Part shown: positions 1 to 9,120 of the stretch, one piece after another
How positions within the stretch are numbered: the stretch's first letter is position 1
How the letters are laid out: every line of letters begins with the position of its first letter
Assembly: GCF_025465275.1 (NCBI RefSeq)
Contig: NZ_JAODNK010000211.1
Span: forward strand, 1-50,174
Source: Nocardia sp.
GTDB taxonomy: Bacteria > Actinomycetota > Actinomycetes > Mycobacteriales > Mycobacteriaceae
Length of the DNA: 50,174 nt
Direction: 5' to 3'
Made by a program: the position numbers and the translations under genes
Notes under the pieces: model-generated
What the model saw: only the letters and a program-made list of their open reading frames with translations
Databases searched by the model: none
What the model was told of the DNA's origin: nothing

Positions 1-3000
1 CGACGACTTCCCCACTCCCCCCTTTTGGTTGGCCACCAAAATCGTTCGTCTCACGGCGCGGACATCTGACAGCAAACGCGAACTCGTCACGCCCGGAACA
101 CTACCGGAGGTCAACCGACAGGACCAACCATCTCGAGGGGGTGTGTCGTGGGCAGGAGAGTGGTAGCGGACTTTTCACGCGGTGAAGTCAAAGCGCCTGC
201 CTGACAGTGTTTCTGAGCGACTGCCCGGAGACCGGGTGTGTGTACGACGACGCCTTCGGCAGGATCTCCTGCTCGCAGGCGTACCTGTGCCGACGCTATC
301 AACACAGTCCAACGTCTTGTAGCAAAGGCACACCTTCCAAGTGTCTCTGCCGGAGCAGATGCGGAGTCAAGTCCTCAGTTCTTATGGTGCGCCAATGTCA
401 CGATGGATTCGGACCTCATTTGCACGACGCTTCTTCGGCGCGCATATCTGCTCTTATGCACGCTCCAGCTGATGGCACTTGGACACATCTGAACAAGGTC
501 CTCTGATGAACCATAGGAAAGTGCACCAAGGACAGGTTTGGTACCGACTGTCTGACGGATCATGAGATGTATCAGAGGTGACGGTGAAGGATCGTCCTGT
601 TGGGCGACTTGGCCACGTAGCAGAGACCGTACAGAAGAAACACTCTTCTTCGGGATCAAGATCCGGGCCGACCGTACGCTCGGTCTGATTGTCGAGGTAT
701 GAGCACTAACACAGGGAGACATTGAGCGCGCTGTAACGGTTGTAGTGGACCTCATTGAAGCGGCTTGTTCTGATACTCGTCTCATGGAGCGAGCAAAGAC
801 TTGTGCATCGCCAGCTGATCGAACCCTATACATAGCAAAACCACGTATCTCTGCTACTGGTAGGTGTGCGGCCAAACAGATGCCAATGTCAGTGTCCATA
901 GTATGTGACGAGCAAGTTGCCTGTCTGAGCGTCATTGCTGCGCCGGTGGTATCGGCCGATTTTAAGCCGAGCTTAATGACCCATGCACCGACTCTTCTCC
1001 AACCCGTTTTCGGTGTACTTGAACTTATCCTAGTATATGCAATGAATAAGGCGGATTTATATGCCACGGCTTCTATCAAGTAGAAGGTTGAGCGAAGGGT
1101 TGCTACCACGTCCTTGCTGGACGTCTTCGTGGAGGCTGTTGCAGTGGACTGTGGATGTGTTAATAGAAGGGTGCATACGGAGGGCAATCGTATGCGCGTG
1201 ATATCAACCCGACAGACCACCGTGCAGGCAGTCGAAAATCCGACTCTCTCAGAGCCATGTGGGCTGGTCTGATCCACCATCAGTGCTAACGTCTTATCGA
1301 CCGTCTTATGGACAGTCGCATGGTTGATACGATGGAGAGTCGTAGAGTGTGTCGCATATAAGACGTTAGCACCGTCCCGGCGGCTGGCATATGGCATCGC
1401 CAGTGAAGTGGCATATCGGTAAATTGGCAGGTAAGGCTGGTAATTCGTTGCCCATGTCCGGCGAGGAACCATACCAAGATGGTGGTCGTGGACGGTTCCA
1501 TTGACTTCAATATGTCGAGATGGACGAGGGGCAATCTGTCGTCGCAACCGCTGCGGTTGAATCATTCACTTCCCCCTCTCGGCTCTCTCGAACTGGAGTG
1601 GTCTCCGACTCCGGTCATTCTGCTCTGCGAGTGTATCCGGTTAGGCGGTATCGATGAAGAGCTGTGGCATACGCGTCGTCGTGACACCGCAGATCCTGGC
1701 ACAGTTTTCGGAACCATCTTCTCTGGTGCGTGACTGGGGAGCGTCTGGAACCCGTACCCCTGTCAGTGATACTTGGCGAACAGGAACCCTTCGTGGATCC
1801 TGGCAGCTTTGATCTCTGCTGAATGGATGTCGATCTACCCGTCACCGAAACATCCACGAGAGCGAACGGGACTGCTACGGCGGGGGTTGGTGACGGTGTC
1901 GTTCCGCGCCATAGTCTCGATCCGTGTCGTCGGCTCTGTGCAGTAACAGGTGTGTCGGCGTGATCACTTACGCTGACTGAACGCTCACTTAGTCGGACAC
2001 GGACTTTTTCGCAGTAGAGGACATCGATCTACCTCTTCCGGGCGAGCCCAAATTGGCGCCGTGGTTGGGGTGCCGCAGGCAGAACTTCCTCTGAGATAGC
2101 ACCGCCTTGGCCTTATGTGGCGACCGGCAGCGGCGGTTGGGAAGCAAACACATCTCGCAATCCGCGGTCGCACTCTGTGCTTGGTCGATTGACACAACAC
2201 TCACTCTCGCCGGCCAGGGGAAGTCGGCGCCCTCTATCTGCCGATACGGCGGCCTTGATCGACAGCACGTCGGATCCTCGGTCGTAGTTCGAACGGTTCG
2301 TGGTTTGAGCAATGAAGGGGTCGTCGTGCGAGTCAGCCCGGGGACTGATTGTTCTTGTCGGCTGGTGTCACCACGACTTCGAATGCGTCCCTGGCTGCCG
2401 TTGCGTCGGCAGGTCCGCGATCCATCGTCCGCTGGCTGCCCAGGACTCGTGTGCTGGGCAACGAGAACCGATGAGCCAAACGCGGGTCGTTCGATGCGCT
2501 GAGCTAGTGGGAGAGTGACTTCCTTAGTGTCATTGCCTCGCCGGGGCCAGGCTCGAGCAGGCTCTCCCAGGTTGTAGACCACTGGAGTGCTTCGAAAGCC
2601 CTAAAGCCACGCCTGTTGAGGAGCGAATGATCATCACAGGATCGGCAGATTCACATCCTTGGAACATGTACGGCTGTGGCCAACGGGCATCCTTAGTGCA
2701 AGCGCGCTTGCGCCGAAAGCCAGAACAGACAGCAGACTCTGACGGTGTGCAGGGGGAGTGGGGTAGCGCCGAGGTTGGATAGCCAGACAATTGCTATTGC
2801 AGCGTTCGAATGCCCGTTTTCCGTGTGTTTTCGCCAGTCCGCAACGGGGCAACTGCCAAAAACCCACCTAGTCGACCCGCAGGGCGACTTGTACCCACAT
2901 ATGGAACTCGACCACACCTTTGGGTGGAACAGGCCGTCAGCGTTAGATCTGGCGGGTTCAATACTCTGATCAGCGGGTATTCCGTGCGCGACCTGGGGTA

Positions 3001-3399
3001 AAGGCGTTCGGAATCGAGCTGGAGTCAGGTTTGGCGTGTACCTCGCGTGGGATGGACTTCATGTGCGAACCCACCCCGGCAATCGGAGTTTCGTCCGCGA
3101 CTCGTTCAGTCGGTTGGCCACCCCGGTTTCGGTTTTTGGCCGCGTCGGAGAGGACACCCCAAGCGTGGAAATCCGCAGGTGGGGACGGTATGACGTAGAA
3201 TTGCCAGGTGTGGCCCACCTGGGAGGCGCGGGTTCGAGGAGTCTTGGCGAACCCTGCGGTGACGGTCGAATCCGAGATCTTTGAGGTCGTGAGCGTACTC
3301 ACCCTGTATTCAATTGTTCGGGATTCAGTTAGATGCAAATATCGGAACCCCAATGAGGAAATGACCAGGTGAAAGGCATGTTTTCCATGATACGGTTGT
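1..3399. other. 3.4 kb region without a recognisable gene
   Basis: Open frames exist on both strands, including one of 396 codons on the minus strand at 375-1565. None shows a domain, a convincing ribosome binding site or the GC-rich third positions seen in the rest of the window. Base composition is visibly lower in GC than in the secretion genes. A short stretch near 1090-1260 on the plus strand reads somewhat like protein, but it opens and closes without a clear start. The region holds an iteron-like repeat cluster at 1283-1372 and a weaker 8-bp inverted repeat (500-507 with 571-578). It may be decayed coding DNA or a replication or maintenance region. Confidence 0.5.
1283..1372. repeat. 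15-bp inverted repeat with iteron-like direct repeats
   Basis: GTGCTAACGTCTTAT at 1283-1297 is matched exactly in reverse complement by ATAAGACGTTAGCAC at 1358-1372, with a 60-base spacer. Overlapping the left arm is a 12-bp tandem repeat, CGTCTTATCGAC (1290-1301) then CGTCTTATGGAC (1302-1313). Three copies of the GTCTTAT core in two orientations, in a low-GC non-coding stretch, resemble the binding-site clusters of plasmid replication or partition proteins. The repeats are seen directly; the function is a guess. Confidence 0.6.
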
Positions 3400-3415
3400 C
3401 ACCGTGATCACAGTG
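3400..3415. promoter_or_regulatory. near-perfect palindrome upstream of the recombinase genes
   Basis: CAC-C-GTGATCAC-A-GTG is a 16-bp palindrome apart from one mismatched pair. It ends 47 bases before the start of the first recombinase-like gene. Its position fits an operator for the recombinase operon or a recombinase core site. Neither role can be told from the sequence alone. Confidence 0.35.
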
Positions 3416-3462
3416 GACTGCACGTCGGGTTCCCTTGGGAGGCTTCTGGGCTGGAAGGCGGC

Positions 3463-4752
3463 ATGGTGATGACCGGCCATGCGCTCGCACTCACCGTTGC
3501 CGACCGTGCCCGATTGAGCTTCCTCGGCGATACACGGCAGGGCCAGGTCGCCGACCTTGTCCCGCTGTCGACGGGAGCGGTCGTTTCGGGGACGGAATTG
3601 CATGCTGCTACCGATGACGTCCCAGTTCCACGACGTCATGAGAAGGCAAGGTCGCCAGCGACGCTTGCAGCCTACGCGGCGTCGTGGCGCCGTTTCGCCT
3701 CCTGGTGCGATGCTCGGGGAGGGCCGCCGCTGCCGCCGCACCCAGGGATGATGGTGTCCTACGAGGAGGGCCTGGCGGTGTATCTGGCCGAAGCCGCTGA
3801 TGCGATCACTGACGCCGGGAAGCCGTCGTACGCCGCGGCGACTATAGGAGCGTGGTGTACCGCAATCGCCTATTACTACTCCGAGGCGGGGCTTCCCAAC
3901 CCCGTCAGCTCGGCGGTGGTCACCGGCACCCTGGAAGATATCCGCGGCCGCCGCGAAGAGGGCGGGTTCGAGCCTGATACGGCGGTACCGCTGTTGGCTC
4001 CAATGCTGGCACGCCTGGTGGCCAGTATCGGCGAGTGTGCGAATGGCTGGAGGGGACACGTTGCTGCGCGCCGAGATATTGCATTGCTCGTCGTTCAATA
4101 CGCCGCCGGCCTGCGGCGGGGCGAGTTGGTGGGGTTGTCGATCGCAGACGTGAGTCGTATGCGGGATCCCGAGGATCGGTTTCTGCTCGTTGGTGTTCGA
4201 GCCAACGGCGGGTCGCCCGCAGGTGCCGAGCAAGTGCTGGTGGGCCGTGGAATCGATGCCCGGACCTGCCCGTGGTGTGCGTTACTTCGATGGCTGGTAG
4301 TTCTCGCTGCATTCGACCGGGCGGTTGCGACGGTTGCCGACGACTCAGTCGCTGCTGGGCAAATGGCCGTTCAGCGTCTGCTGCGGCGGGACGTTTCTTC
4401 CGCTGAGCTGCATATATGCGAGCGCGATTGGCCCTACTTCCGGCGGGCGGGAGCTCCGCTCTTCCGTCCACTCGACCGCGACGGGTTGCCGCATGAGCAG
4501 GCCCTGACCGCCCGCTCGGTGCCGAACATCCTGAAACGCCGCGCTGCTGAGGCCGGGTTCGATCCCGAGGTCGTCGACGGGCTACGCGGGCATTCGGCGC
4601 CGGCAGGCGCGGTGGTCCAGGCTCTGGCCAACGGGGCGAATCCGTACACCGTCGCTCGGCATATGCGCCACCGTGACGTTCGCACCGTGATGGGTTACGA
4701 CCGCCGTGAGCCGGGGAGCGGGGTCTCCACCGCTGATCACCTGGGCCTTTAG
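3463..4752 (+). CDS. tyrosine recombinase (phage integrase family), degenerate active site
   Basis: A 429-residue protein with a SAM-like DNA-binding N-terminal half (about residues 65-180) and a tyrosine recombinase domain (about 190-425). Visible catalytic landmarks are Arg218 (GLRRGEL), His377, His400 or His403 and the nucleophile Tyr412 (VMGYDR). The usual H-x-x-R box reads HSAP, so the second catalytic arginine is replaced by Pro380. The ATG follows GGAAGG at a good distance. The stop overlaps the start of the next gene (TAGTG), so the two are probably co-translated. The family cuts and joins DNA at specific sites for integration, excision or plasmid dimer resolution. The arginine loss makes independent activity doubtful; it may work with its neighbour. 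Confidence 0.85.
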   Translation: MVMTGHALALTVADRARLSFLGDTRQGQVADLVPLSTGAVVSGTELHAATDDVPVPRRHEKARSPATLAAYAASWRRFASWCDARGGPPLPPHPGMMVSYEEGLAVYLAEAADAITDAGKPSYAAATIGAWCTAIAYYYSEAGLPNPVSSAVVTGTLEDIRGRREEGGFEPDTAVPLLAPMLARLVASIGECANGWRGHVAARRDIALLVVQYAAGLRRGELVGLSIADVSRMRDPEDRFLLVGVRANGGSPAGAEQVLVGRGIDARTCPWCALLRWLVVLAAFDRAVATVADDSVAAGQMAVQRLLRRDVSSAELHICERDWPYFRRAGAPLFRPLDRDGLPHEQALTARSVPNILKRRAAEAGFDPEVVDGLRGHSAPAGAVVQALANGANPYTVARHMRHRDVRTVMGYDRREPGSGVSTADHLGL

Positions 4753-5819
4753 TGAAGGAGCGAGCGCGAGTGGACCTTGATGACAGCGAATTCGGTTGTA
4801 CCGCCGCGCCGCTGGGGCTGGCAGTGCGCTATCGCCGCGATTGGCGGCATTTCGCGATCTGGTGTGCGGCGGTCGAGGTCAGCGCGCTGCCTGCCGCGCC
4901 ACTGACGGTGCTGGAATATCTCGCCGATCACCCGGGTCGTCCGGCAACCCAGGCTGGACGGGTCGCCGCGATCAACCATGCCCACCGGCTCACAGGGCTG
5001 CGTGCTCCCGGGCGCGCCGAGGCGCTGAGGCAGGCGCTCGACGAGGCTCGCGCCGCACGGTCGGCGCGGTGGCGACACGCTGTCGATCTGCTGTTGCCGC
5101 GCATTCCGGTGTGGGGATGGCCCGGAGGGTTGGCAGGGAGACGAAACGCCGCCCTGCTCGTGCTGGCCGCAGCCGGCCTGTCCTACGCCGATATCGCACG
5201 TCTGACCTGCGGCGATGTGCGAATCGACGCAGAGACGGTCTATTTCGGCGCGCAGCCGCTGGCCGCGGTCAGTGCGACCGGAGACCCGCATCGCTGCCCT
5301 TCTGGGGCAGTGCACGGTTGGCTGGCGGTACGTCCTGCCCTACAGCGCTATAACGGCCATAGTTTGCTCGAGGACGCGCTCAAATCTCGCGCCTTGCCAA
5401 GGGTTTCGGCTGACACCGTCGCCGGTGATCAGCCCCTGTTCGTCATGCTCGATCGGCACGGCTATGCGCCGATGCCGCGGATCGATCGCTCAGGTGATGC
5501 GCCGGTGCTGCCTGGACTCTCGGCCGAGGCCGTCGCCGCAGTCGTGAACAGGCACCTGACTGGCGATCTGCCGAAATACTTTATACGCCAACAGGAATCG
5601 GCAAAATATCCGCTGGGAGAGATCACAACGGAATCTGCCGGTGATCTGGAGTTGAGTCCTGACTACTACTCCAAGGGCACCGCAGCGCGTCGCCGCGATC
5701 ATGAGATTCTTTCCGACATACCGGATCTGCTCGATGATGCGGTCGCTCGTTTGGAGGCGCTCTTGGATCGGACCTCCGACATTATCCGTGTGGCGCTCGC
5801 GTCGGATGAAGGGCTCTGA
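4752..5819 (+). CDS. integrase-like protein, partner of the upstream recombinase
   Basis: A 355-residue protein starting at a GTG that shares its first base with the stop of the upstream recombinase. The first 250 residues follow the layout of a tyrosine recombinase: an N-terminal RYRRDWRHFAIWC stretch and a GLSYADIARLTCGDV segment that lines up with GLRRGELVGLSIADV of the neighbour. The catalytic arginine there is a serine, and no R-H-x-x-R or YxR tail is visible; the C-terminus ends in a charged, helical stretch. It therefore looks catalytically dead and may be an architectural or targeting partner. Paired recombinase-like genes occur on actinobacterial mobile elements; the functional reading is inference. 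Confidence 0.65.
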   Translation: MKERARVDLDDSEFGCTAAPLGLAVRYRRDWRHFAIWCAAVEVSALPAAPLTVLEYLADHPGRPATQAGRVAAINHAHRLTGLRAPGRAEALRQALDEARAARSARWRHAVDLLLPRIPVWGWPGGLAGRRNAALLVLAAAGLSYADIARLTCGDVRIDAETVYFGAQPLAAVSATGDPHRCPSGAVHGWLAVRPALQRYNGHSLLEDALKSRALPRVSADTVAGDQPLFVMLDRHGYAPMPRIDRSGDAPVLPGLSAEAVAAVVNRHLTGDLPKYFIRQQESAKYPLGEITTESAGDLELSPDYYSKGTAARRRDHEILSDIPDLLDDAVARLEALLDRTSDIIRVALASDEGL

Positions 5820-5869
5820 CGAGAGTTACTGGCGCACAAAGTGATTGCGCTTCAAATCCACCAAAGAAC

Positions 5870-5878
5870 GGGGGGGGG
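5870..5878. repeat. run of nine guanines
   Basis: An uninterrupted G9 tract lies about 50 bases after the stop of the second recombinase-like gene, outside any supported reading frame. Such tracts are prone to slippage and to sequencing error. Confidence 0.8.
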
Positions 5879-5920
5879 TCTTGGTCGCGGCAGTTGGGTT
5901 GTCACGACTTCGTGAGCCTG

Positions 5921-6730
5921 TCACATCGGATGGTCGGGGTCCTGCTCGTGAGTTATGTCGCTATCCAGGCGTGATGGCGACTGTATCGCGGGTGCCAGGC
6001 TGTATCGAATCGAGCGGATTCGCTCGAACAGGTCGTTTCGAAGGGGCCGATTGATCGATGTAGCTGCCGTTAGTATCGATACCGTCGCGGCCAGCATCGC
6101 CCATCCGGTGAGCCTGGCGGTGCTGTACGACACCTTGTGTAGCCCTGGTACCGGGTAGTCGCCATTGCCTGACATCCATCGGATGATCAGGCCGGCTTGC
6201 GTGCCCAGGTCGAGCGCTGGACCTGACCCGAGCATGCTCTTCAGGTCACCACTTTTGCTGTTGAGATACAACAAAGTGGCCGAGGAGAATATCGCTGCGG
6301 CAGCTGTAAGCGTCGCTACCGCATACGATCCGAGTGCACGCTGTGTGCGCAAGTTGGCCAATATGGTGCACAGGCCCCCCAGTGCGGAGAGCCCGGTCAG
6401 AATTCCCCACGTGCCCGAGATCGCCGCCCGATGTGGTGGCGAGCTCGACCATAACGACACCAGCGAGGTCGTGATGTGGAGGGTGCCGAACGCGTTGGAA
6501 TCGACCTTGCCGTCCACCCCGGACGCCGCGATCCATGGCTGGAACAGCACCAATAGGAGTAGGACGCAGCCCGTGGCTGTGATCAGCTGCACCAGCATGG
6601 CATGAAACCGAGGCAGGAATATGCTCGCGCCCACGAGGTGGCGCAACGTCCGGCTGGCGTGTCGAACAAGCGGTTTGCCTTTTTGCTGCGGGGTTTGGAG
6701 CCGCGCTTGCCATGGCGTGGGCTGAACCAT
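5921..6730 (-). CDS. multi-pass membrane protein of unknown function
   Basis: A 269-residue protein with about four hydrophobic segments: residues 45-68 (LVQLITATGCVLLLLVLF), around 105-125, around 130-155, and around 205-225. The C-terminus is polar. The pattern of a first membrane segment, an outside loop with a PW motif and three more segments is common among actinobacterial membrane proteins of unknown role. No ribosome binding site is clear before either ATG candidate; the alternative start at 6598 removes 44 poorly conserved-looking residues and begins just before the first membrane segment. It runs opposite to the recombinases and towards them. No function can be assigned. Confidence 0.6.
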   Translation of the reverse strand: MVQPTPWQARLQTPQQKGKPLVRHASRTLRHLVGASIFLPRFHAMLVQLITATGCVLLLLVLFQPWIAASGVDGKVDSNAFGTLHITTSLVSLWSSSPPHRAAISGTWGILTGLSALGGLCTILANLRTQRALGSYAVATLTAAAAIFSSATLLYLNSKSGDLKSMLGSGPALDLGTQAGLIIRWMSGNGDYPVPGLHKVSYSTARLTGWAMLAATVSILTAATSINRPLRNDLFERIRSIRYSLAPAIQSPSRLDSDITHEQDPDHPM

Positions 6731-6926
6731 GTTATGAGCGTAGAACCCAGCTTCGTGCCGGACGCGGATGCACTCGCCGATGGTGGGAAGCCGCCATTCA
6801 GGTGGCCCCCACCATCACCGACGACGTCGTTGCAGCGGCAGAGTGTCGGACAGCGGTGTGCTTCGCCGTACCGGTACGTGTTGCTATGTCGAGGCGACGA
6901 GCCTGTTGTCGATGCCGAATTGTGGC

Positions 6927-7433
6927 TCAGTAGGACGGAACTGGGCCGGCGATGTCACCCGCCGCATGCAGGGTGTTGTAGACCTGAACGGCACTGGCAA
7001 CACCCACCGGCCCGGCGACTACAGCGGTGCCGATTGCGGCACCGATGCCGATACCGATGCTCGCGCCGGCGACGCATCCCAATGCCGCCGCCGGTAGCGC
7101 GATCGGGCCGGTGGGCAGTGCGGTGAAGCCGGCGGTCACTGCTCCGAGGGGGCAGCCGATCGCGACACCGACAGCTGTCCCGGCAATTGCGCCGGCGGTC
7201 GCGGCCAGGCCGACCTGATTGGCCGCAACACCGATTGCGTTGTTGAAATCGGTTTGCGGGTCGTGCGCATCATCGATTTGCAGGGGCGCGTTCGATTGAT
7301 CGATCGGTGAGGTGTTTGGTGCTGGGTTTGCCACGGCGTGTGGTTCGACCGATTCGGCGGTGGCATAACCAGCTGCAAGCCCGACACCGGAGATTGTCAG
7401 AGTCAGCGCGATGAGCGCACGGGAGATGTTCAC
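6927..7433 (-). CDS. small secreted glycine/alanine-rich protein
   Basis: The GTG at 7433 is preceded by GAGGAG at good spacing, so it is preferred over upstream starts. The 168-residue product begins with a classical signal peptide (NISRALIALTLTISGVGLAAG, cut near ATAES). A polar stretch follows, then a long Gly/Ala-rich hydrophobic region (about residues 65-150) with repeated small-residue spacing of the glycine-zipper kind. Comparable small exported proteins are widespread in Nocardia and relatives and have no known function. It may insert in or pack against the cell envelope. Confidence 0.6.
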   Translation of the reverse strand: MNISRALIALTLTISGVGLAAGYATAESVEPHAVANPAPNTSPIDQSNAPLQIDDAHDPQTDFNNAIGVAANQVGLAATAGAIAGTAVGVAIGCPLGAVTAGFTALPTGPIALPAAALGCVAGASIGIGIGAAIGTAVVAGPVGVASAVQVYNTLHAAGDIAGPVPSY

Positions 7434-7668
7434 GTTTTCGGGCTCCTCTATCGGTGGCAGCATGACCGCCGACCGGAAATTGAAATGGAAGTCACTTTCA
7501 TTAATATCAGTCACGCGAGCTGCACTGTTCCCACTGGTGAGAATCACAGGACTGGTGGAGCAACTGCTGTTACGGTCTTCGCCGACGCGGGCTGCGGCGC
7601 GTTGTGCTGACAACTGATTGGGTTGGGCTCGATGCGGTACTGATCTCCTGGTGTCGGCGAGGACCTAG

Positions 7669-8751
7669 TCAAACGGAGCGCAACCTGCGTTGGTGGCTGG
7701 AGTTCACGTTGCGGACTGTTGTTCCACCTTGAGGATCCGGTGGCGCGGTGGTCGCTCTTCGCCGGATGACTCTGCGTACGTTGGTCTGTATCAGCGTGGC
7801 CGAAGCGAGGATCTCGTTTGGGTTTGCGGCCCAGATGAAGGGACTCGAATTCGCACCGGGGTGCTTGATGTAGTTGCGGAGTCGGTCGGTGACGCTCCGG
7901 ACCGAATCGGCGTTGCCGCGTTGGATCGACTGTTCGGCAGCGATGGACACCCACTCTTCGATCTCGGTCAACCGGGTCGAGCCGGCGAGAGCGAAGCGAA
8001 CCCGGATCTGCGGGTTCGCGGCCAGCCAGATCCGTGCGTCGGGTGTGGTTCGAGTTGACAGATTGTCGACTACGACTTGAATATCCTTGCCCGCGTGAGG
8101 CTTCGCCGCGTTGCACAGGAAACTCAGAAACCCGCTACTTGCCCGGCCGGGCCGTCCCCGGCCCACGATTCCGTGCAGGGGGGCGACGTGGATCGGTATG
8201 AGCGGCACTACCTCGTCTACGGCCTCAGTGTGTCTCACCTCGTCGGAACACAGGACGACGGCCCCACCGGGTGGGGCTAGATAGATGCCGACAATATCGG
8301 CTGTTCGCATCGTGGGTTCGAGCGTTCCGTGCGGAAGGGGCTTCAATCCGCACTTGCGCCAAAGGGCGGCGACATAGTTGTGTGACACAGCGACACCCTC
8401 CGTCCGGGCAATGAACTTGGCCATTTCCCGAGAAGACCAGCGCGGCAGACCGTTTGGCGGAGCACTGTGCGTCGCAACGAGAATCTTGCTGCGAATCCCC
8501 GCGGGAACCGGCTTGTGGGCGGGGCTCTGCCGGTGGTCGAGCAGGCCGGCAATCCCTTCGGTCAGGTACCGTGACAGCCACCTATCGACCGTCATCCACG
8601 AAACACCTGCCAGAGTGGCGATCTCGGCTTTGGACCGATTCTGGTCGTACCACAGCATCATTTGAGCGCGCTTGCCGACAACGGTAGGAACGTCAGGACA
8701 CTCGACGAGATCGTGAAGCTCGCTCAGCTGTTGGCCGGTCAGTTTCATCAT
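7669..8751 (-). CDS. IS630-family transposase
   Basis: A full-length 360-residue transposase. An N-terminal helix-turn-helix region (about 35-65, with SKAEIATLAGVSWMTVDRWL) precedes the DDE catalytic domain. The acidic triad can be placed at Asp170 (CSDE), Asp229 (VVDN) and Glu265 (the first E of EEW), matching the IS630/Tc1-mariner spacing, and the QRG element follows. The frame is uninterrupted, so the enzyme may be active. No terminal inverted repeats or TA duplication could be recognised by eye at 7620-7668 or 8752-8800, so the limits of the element are not given. Start uncertainty is two codons (tandem ATG). Confidence 0.9.
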   Translation of the reverse strand: MMKLTGQQLSELHDLVECPDVPTVVGKRAQMMLWYDQNRSKAEIATLAGVSWMTVDRWLSRYLTEGIAGLLDHRQSPAHKPVPAGIRSKILVATHSAPPNGLPRWSSREMAKFIARTEGVAVSHNYVAALWRKCGLKPLPHGTLEPTMRTADIVGIYLAPPGGAVVLCSDEVRHTEAVDEVVPLIPIHVAPLHGIVGRGRPGRASSGFLSFLCNAAKPHAGKDIQVVVDNLSTRTTPDARIWLAANPQIRVRFALAGSTRLTEIEEWVSIAAEQSIQRGNADSVRSVTDRLRNYIKHPGANSSPFIWAANPNEILASATLIQTNVRRVIRRRATTAPPDPQGGTTVRNVNSSHQRRLRSV

Positions 8752-9120
8752 GACTGATCACCTGCGTGCAGTGCTTGCGCAAGTCCAATCGCATGCAACG
8801 ACATCATGGCGTCCATGTTCTCGTGACGATGCTGCCAACGGCCGTCGAGTGGTTCCCAGTGCCGGGAGTTGGCCGATATCGGGCATGTGGCGGATGTTGT
8901 TCGTAGGCAATCATGCGATCATCCCTCAGGTAATGGATGCCACTGCGAAAGATGTTGCTAAGTAGTCAACACGGTGTCGCGGCTTTGATTGTGGGGTCTC
9001 GGCGCGGCCGCAGTGCCCTCCAGGTCATCGAGAATGCGGTAGCTGGGGGTCTAGCGTCCGCTATATGCCTTTGTCGCAGGGGATAAGGAGCCGCCGTGTG
9101 AGTGGCGAAATGTTGTTGGG
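8752..9120. other. intergenic region, nothing recognised
   Basis: This spacer lies between the divergent transposase and the immunity-like gene. It contains a 71-codon frame (8750-8965) without supporting features and no clear inverted repeat. It may include one end of the insertion sequence. Confidence 0.5.

Noticed and set aside
375..1565. 396-codon open frame on the minus strand
   Set aside because: Amino-acid composition is random-looking (many Ser, Thr, Arg and isolated His), with no domain, no ribosome binding site and no GC-rich third positions.
1989..2582. 197-codon open frame on the minus strand
   Set aside because: Rich in Arg, Pro and Ser without any motif; typical of a frame opposite non-coding, moderately GC-rich DNA.
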